Shown: piece by piece, positions 1 through 5,950 of the stretch
How positions within the stretch are numbered: the stretch's first letter is position 1
Layout of the letters: every line of letters starts with the position of its first letter
From: Euzebyaceae bacterium
Lineage (GTDB): Bacteria; Actinomycetota; Nitriliruptoria; Euzebyales; Egibacteraceae
DNA: 11,348 bases
Reading direction: 5' to 3'
NCBI GenBank assembly: GCA_013698135.1
Contig: JACCVM010000132.1
Coordinates: 1 to 11,348 of the forward strand
Notes under the pieces: generated by a model
The model's input: the letters and a program-made list of their open reading frames with translations, nothing else
Database searches by the model: none
Told to the model about the DNA's origin: nothing
Position numbers and translations under genes: made by a program

Positions 1-173
1 CGATGCAGTCCAAGTGGGAGCAGGCGCTGAACAAGGTCGAGCAGGAAGCCCCCGCCATCAAGCAGCAGGCCCAAAGCACCTCCAGCCAAGACCTCAAAGC
101 CCGCGCCGAACAACGCAAGCAACAGGCCGCGCAGGCGGGGAACTCGGGTTCCACGGGTTCCACCCGTGCCTAG
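1..173 (+). CDS. C-terminal end of a hydrophilic Lys/Glu/Gln/Ala-rich protein (partial)
   Basis: The frame that stays open from the window edge ends at TAG 171-173 and gives at least 56 residues. There is an ATG at 3-5, but the gene most likely begins upstream of the window. The visible tail is strongly hydrophilic (many K, E, Q, A), looks helical or coiled-coil-like, and ends in a short Gly/Ser/Thr repeat (GSTGST) encoded by a tandem 9-bp DNA repeat. There is no membrane segment, cysteine or recognisable catalytic motif. I do not recognise the family from this fragment. Codon use matches the neighbours. The next gene on the same strand starts about 80 bases downstream, so co-transcription with the PAS gene is possible but unproven. 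Confidence 0.6.
   Translation, partial: MQSKWEQALNKVEQEAPAIKQQAQSTSSQDLKARAEQRKQQAAQAGNSGSTGSTRA
146..168 (+). repeat. Tandem 9-bp repeat merging into a 7-bp hairpin at the end of the first gene
   Basis: GGGTTCCAC occurs twice head to tail at 146-154 and 155-163 and encodes the repeated Gly-Ser-Thr. The second copy overlaps a perfect inverted repeat, CACGGGT (152-158), loop TCC, ACCCGTG (162-168), just before the TAG at 171. The hairpin could help end transcription, but no T-run follows, so a terminator role is only a guess. Confidence 0.4.
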
Positions 174-255
174 CGCACGGTCCGTGAATCCAAAGGTCGT
201 GCGCTCCGGGCGTCGCGGGGTTGGCGCGCGACCGCCGTCGCTGCATGAGCGCAAG

Positions 256-585
256 ATGATGAGCAGCGTGAGTCGACCGGACGGCGGCGGCACGGCCGTG
301 GTGATCGTCGACCGGCGCTGGACGGTCACGCACGTCAGCCCGCGCTTCACCGAGCTGCTCGGCTGGCCGCCAGAGCTGATCTCCGGTCGCAGTCTGGCGG
401 ACCTGGTCGACCCTGACGACCAGGGCGGCTTCCAGGCCGCTCTGACTGACCTCGACCTGCTGGGCTTCGCCACCCTTGACTGCCGGGTGCGCCACCGCAC
501 GGGTGGCTGGTGGCGAATGGCTTCGACGATGACTGGTCATCAGAAGCTCATCACCCTGCTGTGTGAGCTCCAGCCCCAAGACTGA
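256..585 (+). CDS. Small stand-alone PAS-domain protein
   Basis: This 109-residue protein is almost entirely one PAS fold. A first strand (about residues 14-20, VVIVDRR) is followed by the typical 'VSPRFTELLGWPPELISGRSLADLVDPDD' type region at 27-55, covering the helices and the 'G(W/Y)...L.G.S...LV.P.D' signature. The closing strands are at about 75-107 (CRVRHRTGGWWRM, then LITLLCEL). PAS domains sense small molecules, redox state or light, or mediate protein contacts. No kinase, cyclase, GGDEF or DNA-binding output domain is present, so it probably acts on a partner protein. I chose the ATG at 256 (another ATG follows at 259) because the PAS fold starts just after it. An in-frame GTG at 166 would add 30 basic, unconserved-looking residues. 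The ribosome site is weak. The ligand cannot be read from the sequence. Confidence 0.8.
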   Translation: MMSSVSRPDGGGTAVVIVDRRWTVTHVSPRFTELLGWPPELISGRSLADLVDPDDQGGFQAALTDLDLLGFATLDCRVRHRTGGWWRMASTMTGHQKLITLLCELQPQD

Positions 586-604
586 ACCTGACTGAAACCT
601 GGGG

Positions 605-640
605 CTGCCGGCGCAGGCTGGTGCGTCAGCGCGCCGGCGG
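605..640. terminator. Compound hairpin between convergent PAS and cupin genes, probable bidirectional terminator
   Basis: An outer stem GCCGGCGC (607-614) pairs with GCGCCGGC (631-638). After a 2-base AG bulge, an inner stem GCTG (617-620) pairs with CAGC (627-630) around the loop GTGCGT. C605 with G640 (pair) and T606 with G639 (wobble) can extend the base. The structure sits 19 bases after the PAS stop and covers the last codons of the convergent cupin gene. There is no T-run, as is common for candidate terminators in high-GC genomes. Confidence 0.5.
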
Positions 641-1066
641 CTGGAAGCTGAGTGGCGCCAGCTCGAAGCCGTCGAACTCGAACGCCGGCGAGACGGTGGC
701 GCCGACCAGCGTGAAGTCGCCAAGGGTCGCCGCCGTCTGCCAGGCGCCCGCTGGCACGATGACCTGGGGCCGCTGCCCCGCGTCGACGTCCGGTCCTAGG
801 ACGACGGTGCTCCACGAGGTTGCCGGCTCCGCGAAGATCTGCAGCTGCAGCGGCTGACCGGCGTAGAAGTGCCAGATCTCGGTGGCGTCCACCCGATGGC
901 AGCGCGACACCTCGCCGCGTCGCAGCAGGAAGTAGATGGCGCTGCCGACGCCACGGCCGCCGCCGCTGGGCCGGTGGCGCCAGGTCTCGGCGTAGCAACC
1001 ACCCTCGGGGTGGGGCTGCAGCCCCAGCTGGGCGATGATGCGTTGCGCGGCGCTGTCTGGCGTCAC
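626..1066 (-). CDS. Cupin_5 (DUF985) family protein
   Basis: This 146-residue protein has the marks of the cupin_5/DUF985 family (YML079w-like). They are an N-terminal 'HPEGGCYAET' at 19-28, a beta strand IYFLL at 44-48, the core 'HRVDATEIWHFY' at 57-68 with H57, E63 and H66 as possible metal or ligand residues, 'VPAGAWQ' at 104-110, and the closing 'VSPAFEFDGFELA' at 125-137. The length fits a single-domain family member. The enzymatic role of the family is not settled; sugar or sugar-nucleotide isomerase-like roles have been discussed because of fold similarity. The start is GTG 1064-1066, which overlaps the TGA of the upstream metal-exporter gene (GTGA, 4 bp). The two are therefore very likely translated from one message by coupling. 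The gene ends inside the hairpin shared with the convergent PAS gene. Confidence 0.9.
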   Translation of the reverse strand: MTPDSAAQRIIAQLGLQPHPEGGCYAETWRHRPSGGGRGVGSAIYFLLRRGEVSRCHRVDATEIWHFYAGQPLQLQIFAEPATSWSTVVLGPDVDAGQRPQVIVPAGAWQTAATLGDFTLVGATVSPAFEFDGFELAPLSFQPPAR

Positions 1067-1998
1067 GGACGCTCACCCAGCTCCGCGGGGGCGATCAGCT
1101 GCATGCCCCGGCAGTCGTGGCACTCCAGCTCGAGGGTGGCGTGGTCGATGCCGAAGCGGTCGCGCAGCATCGCCTTGAGCTGGTCTGAGAGCAGCTGGGC
1201 CGCGTGCAGCGACTCGACGTGCTCGGCCACGACGTGGGCGGACAGCGCCACCGATCCGGATGACAGCCGCCACACATGCAGGTGGTGCACGCGATCCACC
1301 GCTGGCGCCTCGTGCAGCGCCGCGGCCACCCGCGCGGGGTCCAAGTCGCGCGGCGTGCCCTCCAGCAAGATGTGCAGCACGTCGCGCAGCAGCGTCCACA
1401 CCGAGACCACGATCAGCACGGCGATCAGCAGCGAGACCAGCGGGTCGACCCACGTCGCGCCAACCGTTACGACGGCGATGCCCGCCACGATGGCCCCGAC
1501 GCTGCCGGCCGCGTCGGCCAACAAGTGCAGCATCGCCGAGCGCATGTTGGGGCTGTCGCGACGCTCCCGAGACAGCAACCACGCCGCCAACAGGTTGACC
1601 GCCAGCCCCACGCTGGCCACGGCCAGCAGCCCGACGCCGTCGACTTGCGGCGGCGCGCCGATCCGGCGCACGGCCTCGACGGCCACCAGGCCGGCGATCA
1701 CCAGCAGCGCGGCGGCGTTGGCCAGCGCCGCCAGGATCTCGGCCCGCTGCAGCCCGTAGGAGTGGCTGGCCGAGATGGGCCGCGCCGCAAGGTGGAAGGC
1801 CAGCAAGCTCAGGCCCAGCGCGGCGACGTCGGTGAGCATGTGGCCAGCGTCGGCCAGCAACGCCAGCGAACCGAAGGTCAGTCCGCCGACGACCTCGACG
1901 ACCATGAAACCGGCGTTGAGGGCCAGCGCCATCCGCAGCGCCCGGCGCTGCCCGGCTGTGCCCGAGCCGGGTGGATGCGGGTGCTGGTGCTGGCTCAC
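1063..1998 (-). CDS. Cation diffusion facilitator (CDF) family divalent metal exporter, CzcD/ZitB-like
   Basis: This 311-residue membrane protein probably exports Zn2+ (or Co2+/Cd2+) in exchange for protons. The N-terminus carries H4, H6 and H8, likely metal-binding. About six membrane segments follow between residues 20 and 205. The two transport-site motifs are present: HMLTD (H53, D57) in TM2 and HLLAD (H158, D162) in TM5. A cytosolic domain with HHLHVW at 238-243 follows, as in the regulatory metal-binding domain of CDF proteins, and the tail carries C293 and C296. I chose GTG 1998 because it gives the usual family length of about 300 residues and leaves a 67-base gap after the deaminase stop. 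An upstream in-frame extension to 2094 would run into the deaminase gene and encode an Arg/Cys-rich, unconserved-looking stretch. The ribosome site is weak. The gene overlaps the downstream cupin gene by 4 bp. Confidence 0.93.
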   Translation of the reverse strand: MSQHQHPHPPGSGTAGQRRALRMALALNAGFMVVEVVGGLTFGSLALLADAGHMLTDVAALGLSLLAFHLAARPISASHSYGLQRAEILAALANAAALLVIAGLVAVEAVRRIGAPPQVDGVGLLAVASVGLAVNLLAAWLLSRERRDSPNMRSAMLHLLADAAGSVGAIVAGIAVVTVGATWVDPLVSLLIAVLIVVSVWTLLRDVLHILLEGTPRDLDPARVAAALHEAPAVDRVHHLHVWRLSSGSVALSAHVVAEHVESLHAAQLLSDQLKAMLRDRFGIDHATLELECHDCRGMQLIAPAELGERP

Positions 1999-2032
1999 GC
2001 CACCAGTGTGCGTCGGCTGCGGCGGCCACGGC

Positions 2033-2055
2033 GACCCGCCCGTTGGAGGCGGGTC
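2033..2055 (-). terminator. 8-bp hairpin after the dCMP deaminase gene, possible terminator or attenuator
   Basis: GACCCGCC (2033-2040), loop CGTTGGA, GGCGGGTC (2048-2055) is a perfect 8-bp inverted repeat. It begins 10 bases beyond the deaminase stop and lies upstream of the CDF start. No T-run follows on the minus strand. It may end or reduce transcription between the deaminase and the exporter-cupin pair. Confidence 0.4.
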
Positions 2056-2065
2056 TGCCCGGATC

Positions 2066-2596
2066 TCAGCTGCGCAGCGGCAGCGGCACCGCATGCTCGA
2101 GGCCGTCGAGCACGCGCACCCGCACCTTGCAGTCCTGCAGGAAGCGGCGGGTGGCCTCCCAGCCCTCGTAGCGCCCGCCGGCCGCTACCACCTCGGTGAT
2201 GCCCGAGTTGGCGATGAGCTTGGCGCACGAGAAGCACGGCGCCGCGCTGCTGTACAGCGTTGAGCCGTCGCGGTCCCCGTGGTCGGCGAACAGCAGGGCG
2301 TTGGCTTCAGCGTGGATGGCCACGCAGTTGTCATAGATATCCCCGCCCACCAGCGGGCGCTCCGCACCCGCCCTCGCCCGGCCGAAGTTGGCCGCCGACT
2401 CGGTGAGCGCGCGGGGGCAGGCACCGGCGTCGCAGTGGCCGTAGCCGGCCGGGGGACCGTTGTAGCCGGTGGAGCGGATGTGGCGGCCCTGCACGATGAC
2501 GGCGCCGACCTTGCGCCGGCTGCAGTTGGAGCGGGTCGCCGCCTGCGCCGCCAGCGCCAGGAAGTACTCGTCCCACGACTGACGGCTGGTTTGCAC
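2066..2596 (-). CDS. Deoxycytidylate (dCMP) deaminase family protein
   Basis: This 176-residue protein has the zinc-dependent cytidine/dCMP deaminase fold. The catalytic motif is HAEANA (H95 zinc ligand, E97 proton shuttle). PCFSCAK at 120-126 supplies C121 and C124 as the other zinc ligands. A further cluster, GHCDAGACPR (H54, C55, C60), matches the second, structural zinc site or loop common in dCMP deaminases of the ComEB/T4 type. The enzyme converts dCMP to dUMP, feeding thymidylate synthesis. The start is GTG 2594-2596 with GGAGG (2605-2609 on the opposite strand) 8 bases upstream. The gene is divergent from the DNA ligase gene across 128 bases. The family includes other nucleotide deaminases, but length and both cysteine clusters favour dCMP deaminase. 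Confidence 0.92.
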   Translation of the reverse strand: MQTSRQSWDEYFLALAAQAATRSNCSRRKVGAVIVQGRHIRSTGYNGPPAGYGHCDAGACPRALTESAANFGRARAGAERPLVGGDIYDNCVAIHAEANALLFADHGDRDGSTLYSSAAPCFSCAKLIANSGITEVVAAGGRYEGWEATRRFLQDCKVRVRVLDGLEHAVPLPLRS

Positions 2597-2657
2597 GGTG
2601 GCGGCCTCCGGGCTCGGGCGGTCAACGCGTGTGGTGTTCAGACGGTACCGGGCGATG

Positions 2658-2696
2658 CAAGTCGGCCCCTGTGATGTCCTACCGCTTTGCGACTTG
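2658..2696. promoter_or_regulatory. 7-bp inverted repeat in the divergent dCMP deaminase/ligase intergenic region
   Basis: CAAGTCG (2658-2664) and CGACTTG (2690-2696) are perfect inverted copies, 25 bases apart, within the 128 bases separating the two divergent starts. Such an arrangement could be an operator serving both genes. I see no convincing -10/-35 pair in this region. The half-sites do not match the actinobacterial SOS box (GAAC-N4-GTTC). Chance occurrence is possible. Confidence 0.2.
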
Positions 2697-2724
2697 AGGA
2701 TCGGGTTCTGCGAGCATCCCGGCG

Positions 2725-4290
2725 ATGCTGCTGATCGAAGTCGTCAAGGTCTGGGGCGCCGTCGCCGGCACCCGCAGCCGCAAGGACAAGGTGGGGCGGC
2801 TGGCGGCGTGCCTGGCACAGATGGAAGCCGGCGAGGTGGCCGTCGGCGCGGCGTACTTGGCCGGTCAGGTGCGCCAGGGGCGTCTCGGCGTCGGCTGGCG
2901 GATGCTGGCGGACCTGGCGGTCGGGCCGTCCGAGGAGCCGACTCTGCGGCTGGGCGACGTGGACGCCACACTCGACGACATCGCCTCCGCGGCGGGGTCC
3001 GGTTCGCAGGCAGCCCGCCGGCAGGCACTGGACGGGTTGTTCGTGACGGCGACCGCCGACGAGCAGCGCTTCCTGCGGGGCCTGGTGCTCGGCGAGCTGC
3101 GCCAAGGCGCCCTGGCGGGAATCGTGGCGCAGGCGATCGCGGCCGCGTGGCGGGTCCCCGAGCCCGACGTCCGCCGCGCGTTGATGCTGCACGCCGACAT
3201 CGGCGCGGTGGCCGAGGCGGCCCAGTCGGGTGGCGAGGAGTCCCTCCGCGCCTTCTGCCTCACCCTGTTCCGCCCCCTGGCGCCAATGCTGGCGCAGACC
3301 AGCGCCACGATCACCGACGCGCTGACTGGCCTGCACACGGCCGCCGTCGACTACAAGCTGGACGGCGCGCGGGTCCAGGTCCATCGCCGCGGCGAGCAGG
3401 TCCGCGTGTACACCCGCAACCTCCGCGACGTCACCGCGCGCTCGACCGAGGTCGTCGCGGCCGCGGCCGTACTGGACGTCGAGTCGATCGTGCTCGACGG
3501 CGAGGTCATCGCCCTGCGCGCTGACGGCAGGCCGCAGCCCTTCCAGGACACCATGAGCCGGTTCGGCACCCAGACCAGTGCCGGACGCGCCGCGGATCGA
3601 CTGACCCCGTTCTTCTTCGACTGCCTGCACCTGGACGGCAGCGATCTGCTGGACGCCCCCACGTCGGAGCGCATCGCCGCGCTGGAGGGCGTCGTGCCTG
3701 CCGAGCATCGCGTCCCGCGTGCGGTCGTCACGGACGTCGACGACGCCGAGGCGGTGCTCGCCGACGCCCTGCGGCGCGGGCACGAGGGGGTGATGGTCAA
3801 GGCCCTCGACGCGCCGTACGAGGCCGGCCGGCGCGGCGCCGCCTGGCGAAAGGTCAAGCCCGCGCACACGCTGGACCTGGTGGTGCTGGCCGCGGAGTGG
3901 GGCTCTGGTCGCCGCCACGGGTGGCTGTCCAACCTGCATCTTGGCGCCCGCAAGCCCGACGGCGGGTTCGTGATGCTCGGCAAGACCTTCAAGGGCATGA
4001 CCGACGCGATGCTGACTTGGCAGACCCAGCGTCTGCTGGAGTCCGAGACCGGCCGTGACGGCCACATCGTCCACGTCCGCCCGGAACTGGTGGTCGAAAT
4101 CGCCTTCGACGGTGTGCAGACCAGCTCGCGCTATCCCGGGGGCGTGGCGCTGCGCTTCGCGCGGGTCAAGGGCTACCGGGAGGACAAGGTGGCCGACGAG
4201 GCCGACACCATCGACTTGGTCCGCGCCCTGCACGCCTCGCCACGGGCGCCGGACCGCACCGGTCTGGTGGTATCGCCCGACGAGCGGTGA
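2725..4290 (+). CDS. ligB: ATP-dependent DNA ligase (LigB-type)
   Basis: This 521-residue enzyme seals nicked DNA using ATP. Residues 1-190 form the alpha-helical DNA-binding domain typical of archaeal/LigB-type ligases. The nucleotidyltransferase domain follows, with motif I KLDGAR (K211 is the residue that becomes AMP-linked), motif III VLDGE (256-260), motif IIIa FFFDCLHLDG (296-305), motif IV EGVMVK (354-359) and motif V WRKVKP (374-379). The C-terminal OB domain carries the RFARVKGYREDK region (477-488) with motif VI. Length and domain order match mycobacterial LigB (about 507 residues), which exists alongside the essential NAD-dependent LigA. The start ATG 2725 lacks a clear Shine-Dalgarno site, but the N-terminus fits the family. 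The gene converges with ung across 16 bases. Confidence 0.96.
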   Translation: MLLIEVVKVWGAVAGTRSRKDKVGRLAACLAQMEAGEVAVGAAYLAGQVRQGRLGVGWRMLADLAVGPSEEPTLRLGDVDATLDDIASAAGSGSQAARRQALDGLFVTATADEQRFLRGLVLGELRQGALAGIVAQAIAAAWRVPEPDVRRALMLHADIGAVAEAAQSGGEESLRAFCLTLFRPLAPMLAQTSATITDALTGLHTAAVDYKLDGARVQVHRRGEQVRVYTRNLRDVTARSTEVVAAAAVLDVESIVLDGEVIALRADGRPQPFQDTMSRFGTQTSAGRAADRLTPFFFDCLHLDGSDLLDAPTSERIAALEGVVPAEHRVPRAVVTDVDDAEAVLADALRRGHEGVMVKALDAPYEAGRRGAAWRKVKPAHTLDLVVLAAEWGSGRRHGWLSNLHLGARKPDGGFVMLGKTFKGMTDAMLTWQTQRLLESETGRDGHIVHVRPELVVEIAFDGVQTSSRYPGGVALRFARVKGYREDKVADEADTIDLVRALHASPRAPDRTGLVVSPDER

Positions 4291-4306
4291 GGCGAGCAGC
4301 ACACGT

Positions 4307-5017
4307 CTAGGGCAGCCACCAGTCGACCGGCTCGGCACCCTGGCCGACCAGCAGCGCGTTGGCGCGGCTGAACGGCCGCGAGCCGAAAAAGCCGGCGCGA
4401 GCGGCCAGCGGGCTCGGGTGAGCGGACTCGATGACCGGCGTCGAGCCGAGCAGTGACTTGAGGTCGCGAGCGTCGCGGCCCCACAGGACCGCGACCAGGG
4501 GACCGTCCCGGGCTGCCAAGGCACGGATCGCCCGCTCGGTGATCTCCTCCCAGCCCTTGCGCCGGTGTGAACCCGGCGCCCCGGCCCGCACCGTCAGCAC
4601 CCGGTTGAGCAGCAACACGCCTTGCTCGGTCCACGGCGTGAGGTCACCGCAGGTTGGCGCGGGATGGCCGAGGTCGTCGCCGTACTCACGGAAGATGTTC
4701 TGCAGGCTAGGCGGCAGCGGCCGCACGTCCGGGGCGACCGAGAAGCACTGCCCGATGGGATGGCCTGGTGTCGGGTACGGGTCCTGGCCCACGATCAGGA
4801 CACGGACCCGCTCGAACGGCTGCTGGAAGGCGGCGAGGATCCGGTCGCCGGCGGGCAGGAAGCGTCGCCCGGCAGCGGCCTCGGCGCGCAGGTAGTCGCC
4901 GAGCGCAGCGAGCCGGTCCTCCAGGCCGCCGAGCTGCGCCGCCCAACCCGGATGCATGATCTCGGCGAGCTCCCGCCGCGCTACCTGAGGCTGGGTCACC
5001 GCCAGTTGCGGTCCCAC
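4307..5017 (-). CDS. ung: Uracil-DNA glycosylase, family 1
   Basis: This 236-residue protein removes uracil from DNA and so starts base excision repair. It has the water-activating motif GQDPYP (77-82, D79), the uracil-stacking Phe in CFSV (F92), the uracil-specificity Asn in LLNRVLTV (N138), and the DNA-intercalation loop HPSPLAA (H200) followed by FFGSRPFSRAN. From residue 15 on it resembles the mycobacterial Ung closely. The position before the stacking Phe region reads GQCFSV where family members usually have Leu or similar in place of Gln. The start GTG 5015-5017 is favoured by AGGAG (5023-5027, opposite strand) 5 bases upstream. A GTG six codons later and the ATG at codon 21 are weaker alternatives. 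Confidence 0.97.
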   Translation of the reverse strand: MGPQLAVTQPQVARRELAEIMHPGWAAQLGGLEDRLAALGDYLRAEAAAGRRFLPAGDRILAAFQQPFERVRVLIVGQDPYPTPGHPIGQCFSVAPDVRPLPPSLQNIFREYGDDLGHPAPTCGDLTPWTEQGVLLLNRVLTVRAGAPGSHRRKGWEEITERAIRALAARDGPLVAVLWGRDARDLKSLLGSTPVIESAHPSPLAARAGFFGSRPFSRANALLVGQGAEPVDWWLP

Positions 5018-5057
5018 GTCGGCTCCTACGTCGAGCGGCCGGGGAAGCGGTCAGGCA

Positions 5058-5107
5058 CCCGTCTACCAGACGGGCGGCCGGATGCCAACCGACGCTGCCG
5101 CGCAGCG
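5058..5107. repeat. Two short hairpins in the ung/Mut7-C divergent intergenic region
   Basis: CCCGTCT (5058-5064), loop ACC, AGACGGG (5068-5074) is a perfect 7-bp stem that covers the candidate ung -10. CGCTGC (5093-5098), loop CGC, GCAGCG (5102-5107) is a perfect 6-bp stem. They could be operator half-sites or RNA hairpins in the leaders. I tried to fold the stretch as a tRNA and could not. Confidence 0.3.
5060..5088 (-). promoter_or_regulatory. Candidate sigma-70-type promoter for ung
   Basis: On the minus strand TTGGCA (5088-5083) lies 17 bases before TAGACG (5065-5060), which has an extended TGG just upstream. Transcription would start near 5053, giving a leader of about 35 bases with the AGGAG site. 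The -35 is a good match and the -10 a poor one. Confidence 0.3.
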
Positions 5108-5174
5108 CCCGAGGCGTACGTGTGCGGTTTCCGTCGCCGGCGCGGTGGAATGCACACCAATGGGCAGCGCACAC

Positions 5175-5180
5175 GGGAGG
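5175..5180 (+). promoter_or_regulatory. Ribosome binding site deciding the start of the Mut7-C gene
   Basis: GGGAGG lies 4 bases before GTG 5185. The frame is open upstream to a GTG at 5122, but that codon has no ribosome site. The extra 21 residues are not part of the ubiquitin-like fold. Confidence 0.6.
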
Positions 5181-5184
5181 CGAT

Positions 5185-5937
5185 GTGGACGTTGGGCACG
5201 TGGCGGTCCGCCTGTACGGTGACCTCGCCGACCTCGCCGGCGCGGGGCGCCCCGAACCGCATCACGAGGTGCCGGTGGTGTCGCCCCGATCGGTCAAGGA
5301 CGTCATCGAGTCGCTCGGCGTGCCCCATACCGAGGTGGATCTGATCCTCGTCGGCGGTGTCAGCGTCGCCTTCGAGTACCGGGTCGTTGCGGGTGATCGT
5401 GTGAGCGCGTACCCGCCCTTCGCCAGCCTCGACGTGGCGACGGTGTCCCTGGTGCGCCCGCCGCCGCTGCCAGAGCCCCGCTTCCTGCTCGACGTGCACC
5501 TTGGCGCGCTGGCCAACCGACTGCGCTTGCTCGGCTTGGACGCCGAGTACCGCAATGACGCCGACGACGCCGAGCTGGCAGCCGCAGCGGGGACCGACCA
5601 GCGCGTCCTGTTGACCCGCGACCGTGGGCTACTCATGCGCGCCAGTGTCGTCCACGGTCAGCTGCTGCGTTCTCATGATCCGGACCAGCAGGCGCTGGAG
5701 GTGGTGCGCCGCTTCGAGCTGTTCGACGTGCTGACGCCGTTCAGCCGCTGCCTGCGCTGCGGTGGCCTGCTGGCGGCGGTCGCCAAGGCCGAGGTGATCG
5801 ACCAGCTCGAGGCGGGCACGGCGCGAACCTATGAGACGTTCGCCCGCTGCGGCCATTGCGCTCAGGTGTACTGGTCAGGTGCCCACCACGACCGCCTGGC
5901 CGCCTTCGTGGAGCAGATTCGCGCCGCAGCACGGTGA
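5185..5937 (+). CDS. Ubiquitin-fold + Mut7-C (PIN-like) RNase domain protein
   Basis: This 250-residue two-domain protein has an N-terminal beta-grasp domain (about residues 5-90; VRLYGDLADLAG, then the closing VVAGDRVSAYPPF), the Mut7-C ubiquitin-like/ThiS-MoaD-like module. The C-terminal Mut7-C domain (formerly DUF82) begins with FLLDVHLGALANRLRLLG (D103 a likely metal ligand), followed by VLLTRDRGLL (D145 region) as in PIN-type nucleases. It ends in a zinc ribbon made by CLRC (C189, C192) and CGHC (C222, C225). By family it is predicted to be an RNase; the substrate is unknown. The ubiquitin-like part does not end in a Gly-Gly tail, as it is internal. The start was chosen on the GGGAGG site at 5175-5180. 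It is divergent from ung and convergent with hppD (13-base gap). Confidence 0.92.
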   Translation: MDVGHVAVRLYGDLADLAGAGRPEPHHEVPVVSPRSVKDVIESLGVPHTEVDLILVGGVSVAFEYRVVAGDRVSAYPPFASLDVATVSLVRPPPLPEPRFLLDVHLGALANRLRLLGLDAEYRNDADDAELAAAAGTDQRVLLTRDRGLLMRASVVHGQLLRSHDPDQQALEVVRRFELFDVLTPFSRCLRCGGLLAAVAKAEVIDQLEAGTARTYETFARCGHCAQVYWSGAHHDRLAAFVEQIRAAAR

Positions 5938-5948
5938 CCAGCCTGGTC
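5936..5948. terminator. Small inverted repeat between convergent Mut7-C and hppD genes
   Basis: GACCA (5936-5940), GCC, TGGTC (5944-5948) fills most of the 13-base gap between the two stop codons. At 5 bp it is weak. It is the only structure available there for separating the converging transcripts. Confidence 0.2.
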
Positions 5949-5950
5949 GG

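Noticed and set aside
166..255. Start of the PAS protein at GTG 166
   Set aside because: There is no ribosome site, it overlaps the previous stop region, and the 30 added residues are basic and outside the PAS fold.
1999..2094. N-terminal extension of the CDF exporter to 2094
   Set aside because: It would overlap the deaminase gene, and the extra residues (Arg/Cys/Pro-rich) do not resemble the family.
2638..4524. A long open frame on the minus strand across the ligase gene
   Set aside because: It is antisense to a ligase with all catalytic motifs, encodes a low-complexity His/Gly/Arg-rich product and reflects the GC-rich codon pattern.
5030..5160. Possible tRNA or tRNA remnant in the ung/Mut7-C gap (a stretch reading GTCTGGTAGACGG on the minus strand resembles a tRNA-Leu D-loop)
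   Set aside because: No acceptor stem, anticodon arm or TTC-type T-loop can be folded around it on either strand.
5185..5937. Mut7-C protein as a toxin of a toxin-antitoxin pair
   Set aside because: No small partner gene lies on either side; the neighbours are ung (divergent) and hppD (convergent).
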